A DNA stretch of 64,000 nucleotides, from positions 5,074,001 through 5,138,000 of the forward strand of contig NZ_JAEKEL010000001.1 in assembly GCF_016651105.1 (NCBI RefSeq). The letters are read 5' to 3'. The position numbers and the translations under genes are program-made. The stretch comes from Pseudomonas sp. TH15. Its GTDB lineage: Bacteria; Pseudomonadota; Gammaproteobacteria; Pseudomonadales; Pseudomonadaceae. Positions 52,340 to 60,950 of the stretch are shown here, piece after piece. How positions within the stretch are numbered: position 1 is the first letter of the stretch; every line of letters starts with the position of its first letter. The notes under the pieces were generated by a model. It had not been told where the DNA came from and did not search any database. It saw only the letters and a program-made list of their open reading frames with translations.

Positions 52340-53659
52340 TTACAGAACCATCGCCGCCACCCAGCCAAACGCCAGCAACGGCAGGTTGTAATGCAGGAAC
52401 GTCGGGACCACGGTGTCCCAGATGTGGTGATGCTGGCCGTCGATGTTCAAACCGGAGGTCGGGCCCAACGTCGAGTCCGAGGCCGGCGAACCGGTGTCGC
52501 CCAAGGCGCCGGCAGTGCCGACGATGCAAACGATCGCCATCGGGCTGAAGCCCAATTGCACGCACAGCGGCACGAAGATCGCCGCCAGGATCGGCACGGT
52601 GGAGAACGACGAACCGATGCCGATGGTGACCATCAACCCCACCAACAGCATCAGCAACGCACCGATGGCCTTGCTGTGGTCGATCCACGCCGCCGCGCTT
52701 TCCACTAGCGTGCGCACTTGCCCCGTGGCCTTGAGCACTTCGGCAAACCCTGAGGCGGCGATCATGATGAAGCCGATCATCGCCATCATCTTCATGCCTT
52801 CGGTGAACAGGTCGTCGGTTTCACGCCACTTTACAATCCCCGACGCCGAGAAAATCAGAAACCCTGCCAGTGCGCCGATGATCATCGAATCCAGCAGCAA
52901 CTGAATGATGAACGCTGCGGCAATCGCCAGCCCCGCGATGCCCAGGGTCATCGGGTTGTACGCGACGGTTACCTGCTCGACCTGCTCGATCTTCGCCAGG
53001 TCGTAGACGCGTTTTTTGCGGTAGCTGAAAAACACCGCCACCAACAGGCCGAAGACCATGCCCATCGCCGGGATCGCCATGGCGTGCATGACGTTGATCT
53101 GGCTGATGTCGACGCCACTTTTGCTGACGTTGGCCAGCAGAATCTGGTTCAGGAAGATATTGCCGAAACCCACCGGAAACACCATGTATGGCGTGATCAG
53201 GCCGAAGGTCATGACGCAGGCGATCAAGCGGCGGTCCAGTTGCAGTTTGGTCAGCACATATAAAAGCGGCGGCACCAGCAACGGAATAAAGGCGATATGT
53301 ATCGGCAGAATGTTTTGGGAAGCAATGGCCACCACCCACAGCAAGCCGATCAGCAGCCACTTGACCTGCCGGCCACCGCTGGCGTGCTGGCGGTCGACCA
53401 TCAGCAAGGCCTTGTCCGCCAGCGCATGAGCCAGGCCGGACTTGGCAATCGCCACCGCGAACGCGCCGAGCAAGGCGTAAGACAAGGCCACCGTCGCCCC
53501 ATTGCCCAGGCCACTGTTGAACGCTTTAAGTGTCGCGTCGATGCCCAGACCACCGGTCAAACCACCCACCAGTGCGCCGACGATCAGCGCGATCACTACG
53601 TGCACGCGGGACAGGCTGAGCACCAGCATGACGCCAACCGCGGCAATTACAGCATTCAT
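52340..53659 (-). CDS. Na+/H+ antiporter family transporter
   Basis: A 439-residue inner membrane protein with about 11-12 membrane segments. It resembles the YuiF-type Na+/H+ antiporter family: GALVGGLTGGLGIDATLKAFNSGLGNGATVALSYALLGAFAVAIAKSG near the N-terminus, and VTIGIGSSFSTVPILAAIFVPLC with GTAGALGDTGSPASDSTLGPTSGLNIDGQHHHIWDTVVPTFLHYNLPL near the end. The gene falls between two chemoreceptors, as PA2653 does in P. aeruginosa, so it may instead move an organic acid sensed by them (inference). Start follows TTGAGGTAGTGAA. Confidence 0.88.
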   Translation of the reverse strand: MNAVIAAVGVMLVLSLSRVHVVIALIVGALVGGLTGGLGIDATLKAFNSGLGNGATVALSYALLGAFAVAIAKSGLAHALADKALLMVDRQHASGGRQVKWLLIGLLWVVAIASQNILPIHIAFIPLLVPPLLYVLTKLQLDRRLIACVMTFGLITPYMVFPVGFGNIFLNQILLANVSKSGVDISQINVMHAMAIPAMGMVFGLLVAVFFSYRKKRVYDLAKIEQVEQVTVAYNPMTLGIAGLAIAAAFIIQLLLDSMIIGALAGFLIFSASGIVKWRETDDLFTEGMKMMAMIGFIMIAASGFAEVLKATGQVRTLVESAAAWIDHSKAIGALLMLLVGLMVTIGIGSSFSTVPILAAIFVPLCVQLGFSPMAIVCIVGTAGALGDTGSPASDSTLGPTSGLNIDGQHHHIWDTVVPTFLHYNLPLLAFGWVAAMVL

Positions 53660-53831
53660 TTCACTACCTCAAAAACACTGCGGTGGAAAAATCACCGCCA
53701 GACAGGATGAGTCCGCCAACGGAGTACCGGCGGATTTGCAAAGAGGGTCTTATTAGAAGGGCGCGCACTGTGCCGCAGAGTGGCGCCGGTGTCAAAACAA
53801 CTGCCCACCATCCAGGGCCAGGCACAATCTC

Positions 53832-53955
53832 TGTGGCGAGGGGATTTATCCCCGTTGGGTGGCGAAGCCGCCCCATGCGATCTTCCAGATGAAATGCATT
53901 AACAGGATTTGCGACTGCTGCGCAGCCGAACGGGGATAAATCCCCTCGCCACAGG
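53832..53955. repeat. REP pair (GGGGATTTATCCCC family)
   Basis: Left arm TGTGGCGAGGGGATTTATCC, right arm GGATAAATCCCCTCGCCACA. It lies between the divergent transporter and chemoreceptor genes, about 115 bases upstream of the latter. Confidence 0.92.
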
Positions 53956-54070
53956 TCTGCAGCCACAACATGCGGCAATTCGCCATATTGTGTTTCCAGC
54001 ATAAAGAAAGCCAATCCGCGGCCGTTACAGTGCAAAGTCTCAGATAAATATCGAATAAAAGGACGTTCCC

Positions 54071-56218
54071 ATGTCGCTCAGACAACTCTCCATCCAATGG
54101 AAAATCACCCTGCTGGCCGGGTTGTGCCTGGCCGGCGTCGTGACCCTGTTGGTGGGTCTTTCGCTGTATCGCATGGAGCACAGCTCTGCGCTGGTGAAAG
54201 CGTCGAGCATGGAGATGCTCACCGAATCCGCCCAGGCGCGGATCGAGTCCCAGGGTGAAAACCAGGCGCTGAACATTCGTCAGCAGTTCATGGACGCCTA
54301 TCAATACGGCCACGGTTTTTCGCGCCAAGTGCTGTTCCTGCGCGAGCAGGCCGAGAAGCGCTTTCTCGATGCCTTCGACCTGCGCGAAGACCTGACCCGC
54401 CAGGTCAAATCGGCACTGCAAGCCAACCCGGAACTGCTCGGCCTATCCCTGGTATTCGAAGCCAATGCGCTGGACGGTAAGGACGAACTGTTCGCCGGCC
54501 AAGCTGAGTTGGGCAGTAACGACAAGGGCCGTTTTGCCCTGTACTGGTCGCAACCGACGCCAGGCAAGCTGACGTCGATGTCGCTGCCCGAAAGCGACAT
54601 GGCCGACACCAGCACCGGCCCCAGCGGCGAGGCGGCCAACGCTTGGTTCACCTGCCCGCGCACCACGCTCAAGCCGTGCGTGATCGAACCCTACTTCTAT
54701 GTGATCGACGGCCAGAACGTGCTGATGACCAGCATCGTTTTCCCGCTGATGGTCAACGGCAAAGTCATCGCCTCGTTGTCGGTGGACATCAACCTTAATA
54801 GCCTGCAAGCGATCAGCCTGGGCGCGAGTAAAAAGCTCTATGACGGCCAGACCAGCGTCAGCATCCTCAGCCCTGTCGGTTTGCTCGCCGGCTACAGCCC
54901 TGACGCCAGCAAACTCAGCCAACGCCTGGACGCCGTCGACAAGACCAACGGCGCCGAGCTGATTCGCCTGCTGGGCACCAGCAACAAAACCACCAGCCTG
55001 CACAGCAATGAGCAACTGAAAGTGCTGTCGCCGTTCCTGCCGATTCCCGGCGGTAAACCGTGGGGCGTGTTGCTCGACGTGCCGGAGAAAGTCTTGGTGG
55101 GCCCGGCCGAGGCGCTGAAAAAACAACTCGATGAAAGCAACACGCGCGGCACGCTGGTCGAACTCAGCCTCGGCGTACTGGCCGCGCTGATCGGTCTGTT
55201 GCTGGTGTGGTTGATGGCCCGCAGCGTAACCAAGCCGATCCTCGGCGTGGCTCATATGCTCGAAGACATCGCTAGCGGCGAAGGTGATTTGACCCGGCGC
55301 CTGGCCTACGACAAGAAGGATGAACTGGGGCAGTTGGCTGGTTGGTTCAACCGCTTCCTCGACAAGCTGCAACCCATCATCGCCGAAGTGAAACGCTCGG
55401 TGCAGGACGCGCGCAGCACGGCGGATCAATCGTCTGCCATCGCTACCCAGACCAGCGCCGGCATGGAGCAGCAATACCGCCAGGTCGATCAGGTGGCGAC
55501 CGCCTCTCACGAAATGAGCGCCACCGCCCAGGACGTTGCCCGCAGCGCCGCCCAGGCCGCTCACGCAGCACGCGATGCCGATCAGGCAACCCGTCAGGGC
55601 TTGACCGTGATCGACCGCACCACCACCAGCATCGATAACCTTGCCGCTGACATGAGCACGGCGATGGTGCAAGTCGAAGGCCTGGCGGCGAACAGCGAGA
55701 AAATCGGTTCGGTGCTGGAAGTGATTCGTGCCATCGCCGAGCAAACCAACCTGCTGGCCCTCAACGCCGCGATCGAAGCGGCCCGTGCCGGTGAAGCCGG
55801 ACGCGGCTTTGCCGTGGTGGCCGATGAAGTGCGCAACCTGGCGCGGCGCACTCAGGAATCGGTCGAGGAAACCCGTCAGGTGATCGAGCAATTGCAGAGC
55901 GGCACCCAGGACGTGGTGGGCTCGATGAACAACAGTCATCGCCAGGCTCAGAGCAGCGTCGAGCAAGTCAGCCAGGCGGTGACCGCGCTGCGCCAGATTG
56001 GCGACGCGGTGACGGTGATTACCGACATGAACCTGCAAATCGCCAGCGCGGCGGAAGAACAGAGCGCGGTGGCCGAGGAGATCAACAACAACGTGGCGAC
56101 CATTCGTGACGTGACCGAGTCGTTGTCGGGGCAGGCGAATGAATCGGCGCGGGTGAGTCAGTCACTCAATAGCCTGGCGAACCAGCAGCAGAGCTTGATG
56201 GATCAGTTTCGCGTCTGA
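54071..56218 (+). CDS. tlpQ: Methyl-accepting chemotaxis protein, TlpQ-like
   Basis: A 715-residue chemoreceptor. Membrane segment 1 is WKITLLAGLCLAGVVTLLVGLSL. A large periplasmic double-Cache sensor (about residues 35-365) follows; its distal domain shows CVIEPYFYVIDGQNVLMTSIVFPLMVNGKVIASLSVDINLNSLQ. Then come segment 2 (LVELSLGVLAALIGLLLVWLMA), HAMP (LEDIASGEGDLTRRL) and a signalling domain with EQTNLLALNAAIEAARAGEAGRGFAVVADEVRNLARRTQ. Length and position match P. aeruginosa TlpQ (PA2654), which senses histamine and polyamines, as I recall. Start follows AAAAGGACGTTCCC. Ligand is inferred. Confidence 0.93.
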   Translation: MSLRQLSIQWKITLLAGLCLAGVVTLLVGLSLYRMEHSSALVKASSMEMLTESAQARIESQGENQALNIRQQFMDAYQYGHGFSRQVLFLREQAEKRFLDAFDLREDLTRQVKSALQANPELLGLSLVFEANALDGKDELFAGQAELGSNDKGRFALYWSQPTPGKLTSMSLPESDMADTSTGPSGEAANAWFTCPRTTLKPCVIEPYFYVIDGQNVLMTSIVFPLMVNGKVIASLSVDINLNSLQAISLGASKKLYDGQTSVSILSPVGLLAGYSPDASKLSQRLDAVDKTNGAELIRLLGTSNKTTSLHSNEQLKVLSPFLPIPGGKPWGVLLDVPEKVLVGPAEALKKQLDESNTRGTLVELSLGVLAALIGLLLVWLMARSVTKPILGVAHMLEDIASGEGDLTRRLAYDKKDELGQLAGWFNRFLDKLQPIIAEVKRSVQDARSTADQSSAIATQTSAGMEQQYRQVDQVATASHEMSATAQDVARSAAQAAHAARDADQATRQGLTVIDRTTTSIDNLAADMSTAMVQVEGLAANSEKIGSVLEVIRAIAEQTNLLALNAAIEAARAGEAGRGFAVVADEVRNLARRTQESVEETRQVIEQLQSGTQDVVGSMNNSHRQAQSSVEQVSQAVTALRQIGDAVTVITDMNLQIASAAEEQSAVAEEINNNVATIRDVTESLSGQANESARVSQSLNSLANQQQSLMDQFRV

Positions 56219-56248
56219 CGCGAATTCTGCATCCACCGGAAATCAAAA

Positions 56249-56337
56249 TGTGGGAGCGGGCTTACTCGCGAAGGCGGTCTATCAGTTAACAGAGATGTCG
56301 GCTGATACACCGCCTTCGCGAGCAAGCCTGCTCCCAC
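56249..56337. repeat. REPIN (GAGCGGGCTTGCTCGC family)
   Basis: Left arm TGTGGGAGCGGGCTTACTCG, right arm CGAGCAAGCCTGCTCCCACG. It lies between convergent genes. Confidence 0.9.
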
Positions 56338-56365
56338 GAGAGATTCAGCAGGCTTTAGAGCGGTG

Positions 56366-57679
56366 TCAGCGTTTAGGGAGTTCGATGGCGACCTTCAACC
56401 CGCCCCACTCACTCTCCTGCAACAGCAACTTCCCGCCCCAGGTGTCGACGATGTCGCGCACAATCCCCAACCCCAAGCCATGCCCGTCAGTCTGTTCATC
56501 CAGCCGCATCCCGCGACTGAACACCTGAGCGCGCTGGTCTTCGGGAATCCCCGGCCCATCGTCTTCCACGCTCAGGGCAAAACCGTCCGTACGCTCAATC
56601 ACGCTCAAGCGAACCTCGGCATCCGCCCATTTGCAGGCGTTATCCAATAGATTGCCAAGCAGTTCCAGCAAGTCTTCACGATCCCACGGCAACTGCAAAC
56701 CGGCCGGTGCCCGGTAGCTCAGGTCGAGGTGTTCGCCGTGAATCATGTTCAACGTGGCCAATAACCCCGGCAACTCGGCATCGCAATCAAACAACGCCCC
56801 CGGTAGCGCATCGCCGGACAATCGAGCGCGGTTGAGTTCGCGATTCAAGCGTTGCTGGACCTGCTCAAGCTGTTGCTGGAAGACCTTGCGCAGTTCCGGA
56901 TGGTCGTCGAGTTTTTCGCTGGAGGCCAGGCTGAGCAACACCGCCAACGGGGTTTTCAAGGCGTGGCCGAGGTTGCCCAGAGCATTACGCGAGCGCTTGA
57001 GGCTGTCTTCGGTATGGGCCAGTAGATGGTTGATCTGCGCCACCAGCGGCTCCAGCTCTACCGGCACCTGATCATCGAGTTGCGAGCGCTGGCCCTGTTG
57101 CAACTGGGCGATTTGTTCGCGGGCCTTTTCCAGTGGACGCAAGGCGCGGCGCACAGTGATCCGTTGCAGCAGCAAAATCAGCAGCAACCCCGCCAACCCG
57201 AGCCCGAGCCCGACCTGTTGCATGCGCAAAAAGCTCTCGCGCACCGGCGTGTAATCCTGCGCGACGCTGATGGAAATCGACAGACCCAACCGCCGATAGT
57301 CCGAGCGCAGCACCAGCAACTGCTGCCCCTCCGGGCCCAATTGCAGGTTACTTTCCAGCCCGGGACTCTCCAGGCGAGGCAGTTCCTGATCCCACAATGA
57401 GCGGGAGCGCCAATGGCTGTCGGCGAAATCGATACGGAAGTAATGCCCGGAAAAAGGCCGCTGGTAGGCCGGCGCCAGGTGTCGCTCATCCAGTTGCAGC
57501 CCCTGAGGGCCGCGCACCAACGCGGCCAACAGGTTTTCACTGTCGTTGCGCAGCCCGGCTTCGAGGTAGCTCTGCAAGCCCAGTTCGAAACACCACAAAC
57601 TGGTTTGCGCCAGCACCAGGCCGACGATCACCATTACGCTGATCAGCCCCAGGCTCAAGCGGCGCTGGATCGACCTCAC
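56366..57679 (-). CDS. bqsS: Sensor histidine kinase, BqsS/CarS-like
   Basis: A 437-residue two-component sensor. Segment 1 is LISVMVIVGLVLAQTSLWCF; then about 120 periplasmic residues, segment 2 (VGLGLGLAGLLLILLLQ), HAMP, the phosphorylated His in GNLGHALKTPLAVLL, and the ATP-binding domain (NLLDNACKWA, DDGPGIP, GLGLGIV). The GNLGHALKTP box is of PhoQ type. Position beside bqsR and PepSY genes matches P. aeruginosa PA2656. The RExxE iron motif reported for that protein is not visible in the periplasmic domain, so its signal may differ. GTG start overlaps the bqsR stop (GTGA). Confidence 0.92.
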   Translation of the reverse strand: MRSIQRRLSLGLISVMVIVGLVLAQTSLWCFELGLQSYLEAGLRNDSENLLAALVRGPQGLQLDERHLAPAYQRPFSGHYFRIDFADSHWRSRSLWDQELPRLESPGLESNLQLGPEGQQLLVLRSDYRRLGLSISISVAQDYTPVRESFLRMQQVGLGLGLAGLLLILLLQRITVRRALRPLEKAREQIAQLQQGQRSQLDDQVPVELEPLVAQINHLLAHTEDSLKRSRNALGNLGHALKTPLAVLLSLASSEKLDDHPELRKVFQQQLEQVQQRLNRELNRARLSGDALPGALFDCDAELPGLLATLNMIHGEHLDLSYRAPAGLQLPWDREDLLELLGNLLDNACKWADAEVRLSVIERTDGFALSVEDDGPGIPEDQRAQVFSRGMRLDEQTDGHGLGLGIVRDIVDTWGGKLLLQESEWGGLKVAIELPKR

Positions 57680-58344
57680 TGGGCTTGCCCGCCGAACAGA
57701 TAACCCTGGCCGCGACGGGTTTCGATCACGCTGCGCCCAAGCTTGCGCCGCAGGTGGTTGACGTGGACTTCGAGCACATTGGAGTCGCGCTCGGTTTCAC
57801 CGTCGTAGAGGTGTTCGGCGAGGTGGCTTTTGGAAAGGATCTGCTCCGGGTGCAGCATGAAATAGCGCAGCAGTCGGAATTCAGCGGCGGTGAGCTGAAT
57901 GTCGGCGCCGTCGCGGGTTACGCACTGGCGACCTTCATCCAGGTGCAGCCCGGCAGCCTTGAGTGTCGGCTGGTTGGCCTGGCCGTGGGAACGCCGCAGC
58001 AAGGCCTGGACTCGCAGGTGCAGCTCTTCCGGGTGAAAGGGTTTGCTCAGGTAATCGTCGGCACCAGCCTTGAGGCCTTCAATCCGCTCGGCCCAGGAGT
58101 CGCGTGCAGTGAGGATCAGCACTGGCGTCGACAAGCCGCCGGCCCGCCATTGGCTCAGCACTTCAAGCCCGGGCATCCCCGGCAGGCCGAGGTCAAGAAT
58201 GATCAGGTCATAGGGTTCGCTGCTGCCCTGGTAGACCGCGTCGCGTCCGTCGGCCAGCCAGTCGACGGCGTAACCCTGGCGGTTGAGGCCGGCCATCAAT
58301 TCGTCGGCCAGGGGCACGTGATCTTCCACCAGGAGCAAACGCAT
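57676..58344 (-). CDS. bqsR: OmpR-family response regulator, BqsR/CarR-like
   Basis: A 222-residue regulator: receiver domain with the phosphorylation site in DLIILD51LGLPGMPGLEVL, acidic pocket VED near residue 7 and Lys in LSKPFHPEEL, then an OmpR winged helix (QLTAAEFRLLRYFMLHPEQILSKSHLAEHLYDGETERDSNVLEVHVNHLRRKLG). Its AAGGAAG ribosome site lies inside the end of the preceding PepSY gene. It is cotranscribed with the kinase gene. Confidence 0.95.
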   Translation of the reverse strand: MRLLLVEDHVPLADELMAGLNRQGYAVDWLADGRDAVYQGSSEPYDLIILDLGLPGMPGLEVLSQWRAGGLSTPVLILTARDSWAERIEGLKAGADDYLSKPFHPEELHLRVQALLRRSHGQANQPTLKAAGLHLDEGRQCVTRDGADIQLTAAEFRLLRYFMLHPEQILSKSHLAEHLYDGETERDSNVLEVHVNHLRRKLGRSVIETRRGQGYLFGGQAQ

Positions 58345-58347
58345 CGA

Positions 58348-58653
58348 TCAATCTTCCTTGTCTTTCAGTAAACGGCCTGTGGCGGCCTCGATGTCCAGCT
58401 CGCGAACCACGCCGTCGGCGGTCAGCAACTCGACTTCATAAATGTAGACGTCGTGTTTTTCTTCCAGCTCGGCTTCCAGCAGTCTGGAACCGGGATAGCG
58501 GTCCAGCGCCTGCTGCAGCAGTTGCTCCAGCGGCAGGATCACGCCCTGCTGACGCAAGCGCAGGGCTTCGTCCTGATCCAGGTCGCGGGCCATGACGACC
58601 GAGCAAAACGCCAGAAGCAGCAGCGCCATGCATGAAAATGAAAGCACCTTCAT
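58348..58653 (-). CDS. PepSY-domain secreted protein (second)
   Basis: A 101-residue protein with a signal peptide (FSCMALLLLAFCSVVMA-RDLDQ) and a PepSY domain: DEALRLRQQGVILPLEQLLQQALDRYPGSRLLEAELEEKHDVYIYEVELLTADGVVRELDIEAATGRLLKDKED. PepSY proteins usually act as periplasmic modulators. ATG 58653 overlaps the stop of the paralogue upstream (TAATG). Its gap to bqsR is only three bases. In P. aeruginosa the matching genes are bqsP/bqsQ. Confidence 0.92.
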   Translation of the reverse strand: MKVLSFSCMALLLLAFCSVVMARDLDQDEALRLRQQGVILPLEQLLQQALDRYPGSRLLEAELEEKHDVYIYEVELLTADGVVRELDIEAATGRLLKDKED

Positions 58654-58961
58654 TACGTATCCTGATGATCCTTGAGAACCTGCCCGCTGACAGCGTCTAA
58701 TTCCAGGTCCCACTCAATGCCCTGCGGGTCGCGCAGCTCCACTTGGTAGACGTACTTGCCGTACTCTTCTTCCAGCTCGGTTTGGGTGATGGTGGAACCC
58801 GGGTGTTTGGTCAGTGCGGTGGCGTTGAGCTTCTCGAAAGACACAATGGTACCAGCGTCGCGCAGCCTCAGGGCTTCGTCGGGACCGAGGTCACGGGCGT
58901 GAGCGAGGCTGGCGGTCATGCCGATGATGGATGCGATGGACAGGGCAGTCAGGGTTTTCAT
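58653..58961 (-). CDS. PepSY-domain secreted protein (first)
   Basis: A 102-residue paralogue of the following gene, with signal peptide SIASIIGMTASLAHA-RDLG and a PepSY domain (DEALRLRDAGTIVSFEKLNATALTKHPGSTITQTELEEEYGKYVYQVELRDPQGIEWDLELDAVSGQVLKDHQDT). It is the first gene of a four-gene operon: two PepSY genes, then bqsR and bqsS. Start follows GGAGACACCC. Confidence 0.92.
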   Translation of the reverse strand: MKTLTALSIASIIGMTASLAHARDLGPDEALRLRDAGTIVSFEKLNATALTKHPGSTITQTELEEEYGKYVYQVELRDPQGIEWDLELDAVSGQVLKDHQDT

Positions 58962-59082
58962 GGGTGTCTCCGTATTTTTTTATGTGTTGCCTACGGGGCG
59001 CACCTTAGCGGGGTGAACTTAACTGAAACTGAATTGCCATCATTGGTCATGACAACGCGACACCAGTGCCTTGCACAAAACC

Positions 59083-59171
59083 TGTGGGAGCGGGCTTGCT
59101 CGCGAATGCGGTGTGTCAGCCACATAAACACCGACTGATACACCGCATTCGCGAGCAAGCCCGCTCCCACA
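59083..59171. repeat. REPIN (GAGCGGGCTTGCTCGC family)
   Basis: Left arm TGTGGGAGCGGGCTTGCTCG, right arm CGAGCAAGCCCGCTCCCACA. It separates the divergent bqs operon and patatin gene. Confidence 0.93.
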
Positions 59172-59220
59172 ATGACTGTGCATGTCTATAATTCTTGGCT
59201 TGCCCGATATCGAGACCGGT

Positions 59221-60300
59221 ATGACCGCTATCCACATCAAGTTCCCCTCCCTGACCCTCAAGGCCGGCCCGCGGGCCTTTGCACGCATTCGTGAAAACGG
59301 GTTGAGCGCCGCCGACGTGGGCACGTTGCCGGGGGCGGCCGGTGGTCCCAAGGCATTGGGGATTCAAGGTCTGGACCTGGCGTTGTTCGGCGAATGGCTA
59401 CCGGCGGCACCGCGAGAGCGTTCGCTGATCGGTGCCTCGGTGGGTTCCTGGCGGTTCGCCAGCGCCTGTCTGCCAGACGCCGCCGAAGGCATTCGGCGTC
59501 TCGGTCAACTGTACACCGAGCAGAATTTCGACAAGGGCGTGACCATGGCGCAGATCAGCCAGAGCTCGCGGCGCATGCTCGATGACCTGTTGGATGGTCG
59601 CGATGCCGCGATTCTGGACAACACCCATTACCGACTGAACATCATGGTGGTCAAAAGCCACGGCCTGCTCGCCCACGATCATCGTGGCCGCCTGGGGCTG
59701 GGGCTGTCGTCGGTGATCGCCGACAACTTACGGGGTCGCGCGCGGTTGTCGCGGCATTTCGAACGGCTGATCATCCACGACCCGCGCCTCGCACCGCCGG
59801 TCAATGCGCTGACTGATTTCCCGTCGCGCTTCGTCGCGCTGAATGCCGGCAACCTGCGCCAGGCTTTGCTCGCGTCGGGCTCGATACCGATGGTCATGGA
59901 AGGCGTGCGCGACTTGCCGGGTGCCGGCGCCGGAACCTTCCGCGACGGCGGTCTGCTGGACTATCACCTCGACCTGCCCTACAGCGGCAACGACATCGTG
60001 CTTTATCCGCACTTCACTGATCGGGTCATTCCCGGTTGGTTCGACAAGACCCTGCCGTGGCGCCGTGGCTGCTCGTTGCGCTTGCAAGATGTTCTGCTGC
60101 TGGCGCCATCGAAGGATTACCTGGCGCGCTTGCCTTACGGCAAACTGCCGGACCGCAATGACTTCAAGCGCTTCATGGGCGATGCCCCGAGCCGGCAGAA
60201 ATACTGGCGTGCAGCAATGGATGAAAGCCGCCGGATGGGCGATGAGTTCCTGGAGTTGGCCGCCAGCGGTCGCCTTGGCGAGCGCTTGCTGACCCTTTAG
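59221..60300 (+). CDS. Patatin-like phospholipase family protein
   Basis: A 359-residue protein with the patatin Ser-Asp dyad: nucleophile in SLIGAS73VGSW (GxSxG form) and Asp in TFRDGGLLDYHLDLP. The oxyanion glycine stretch is GAAGGPKALGIQGLDL. No signal peptide, so the enzyme is probably cytoplasmic. It likely hydrolyses acyl esters; the substrate is unknown. ATG 59221 is preferred because GAGACCGGT precedes it; an in-frame ATG at 59182 starts just past the REPIN and is less likely. Confidence 0.88.
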   Translation: MTAIHIKFPSLTLKAGPRAFARIRENGLSAADVGTLPGAAGGPKALGIQGLDLALFGEWLPAAPRERSLIGASVGSWRFASACLPDAAEGIRRLGQLYTEQNFDKGVTMAQISQSSRRMLDDLLDGRDAAILDNTHYRLNIMVVKSHGLLAHDHRGRLGLGLSSVIADNLRGRARLSRHFERLIIHDPRLAPPVNALTDFPSRFVALNAGNLRQALLASGSIPMVMEGVRDLPGAGAGTFRDGGLLDYHLDLPYSGNDIVLYPHFTDRVIPGWFDKTLPWRRGCSLRLQDVLLLAPSKDYLARLPYGKLPDRNDFKRFMGDAPSRQKYWRAAMDESRRMGDEFLELAASGRLGERLLTL

Positions 60301-60393
60301 TCAGTTAGTCAGTGTTTTGCCCAGAGCTCTGGTAAACTCGCCGCCTGCCCACATCGCCGCGGCGATCGCCACCTGACAGAGCTGAAAATCACT

Positions 60394-60750
60394 GTGGAAA
60401 TCTTCAAAGAGTTTACTTTCGAATCCGCCCACCGCCTGCCCCACGTGCCGGACGGCCACAAGTGCGGTCGCCTGCACGGTCACTCATTCAAAGTGGCGAT
60501 CCACTTGAGCGGCGACCTCGATCCGCACACTGGCTGGATCCGCGACTTCTCGGAAATCAAGGCGATCTTCAAGCCGCTCTACGAGCGCCTGGATCACAAC
60601 TACCTGAACGATATTCCCGGTCTGGAAAACCCGACCAGTGAAGTGCTGGCCAAGTGGATCTGGACTGAGTTGAAGCCACTGCTGCCGGAACTCAGCGCGA
60701 TTCGCATCCACGAGACGTGCACCAGCGGTTGCATCTATCACGGCGAGTAA
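60394..60750 (+). CDS. queD: 6-carboxytetrahydropterin synthase QueD
   Basis: A 118-residue PTPS-family enzyme that makes 6-carboxy-tetrahydropterin in the queuosine (Q-tRNA) pathway. Zinc-binding His are in FESAH13RLPH and RLH28GH30SFK; Cys24 (HKC24GR) fits the catalytic Cys, and IHETCTSGC holds the conserved Glu near the C-terminus. The start is GTG, since MEIFKEFTFESAH is the family's normal start. No preQ1 riboswitch is visible upstream. It stands alone, not beside other que genes. Confidence 0.95.
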   Translation: MEIFKEFTFESAHRLPHVPDGHKCGRLHGHSFKVAIHLSGDLDPHTGWIRDFSEIKAIFKPLYERLDHNYLNDIPGLENPTSEVLAKWIWTELKPLLPELSAIRIHETCTSGCIYHGE

Positions 60751-60771
60751 CCCAAGACACCGCCAATTCCC

Positions 60772-60861
60772 TGTGGGAGCGAGCCTGCTCGCGAAAGCGG
60801 TTTATCAGCCGACATTGATATCGACTGAGACGCCCTCTTCGCGAGCAGGCTCGCTCCCACA
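60772..60861. repeat. REPIN (GAGCGGGCTTGCTCGC family)
   Basis: Left arm TGTGGGAGCGAGCCTGCTCG, right arm CGAGCAGGCTCGCTCCCACA, just after queD. Confidence 0.92.
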
Positions 60862-60883
60862 AGGAAACAGTGATTTGCCAGAG

Positions 60884-60908
60884 AACAGCCTTCACGGCTG
60901 TTTTTTTA
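60884..60908 (+). terminator. Intrinsic terminator after queD
   Basis: AACAGCC-TTCAC-GGCTGTTTTTTTA: stem ACAGCC/GGCTGT followed by seven T. Confidence 0.9.
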
Positions 60909-60950
60909 TGCCTATGCTTTTTGGCTTGTTACCGCCAAGAGGACACTGGC

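Noticed and set aside
51839..52708. Long frames on both strands with 41-residue repeats
   Set aside because: They translate the 123-bp REPIN array, whose period is a multiple of three. No start signal, and hairpins dominate the sequence.
60301..60393. PreQ1 riboswitch upstream of queD
   Set aside because: I found neither the short hairpin nor the A-rich tail of the known classes.
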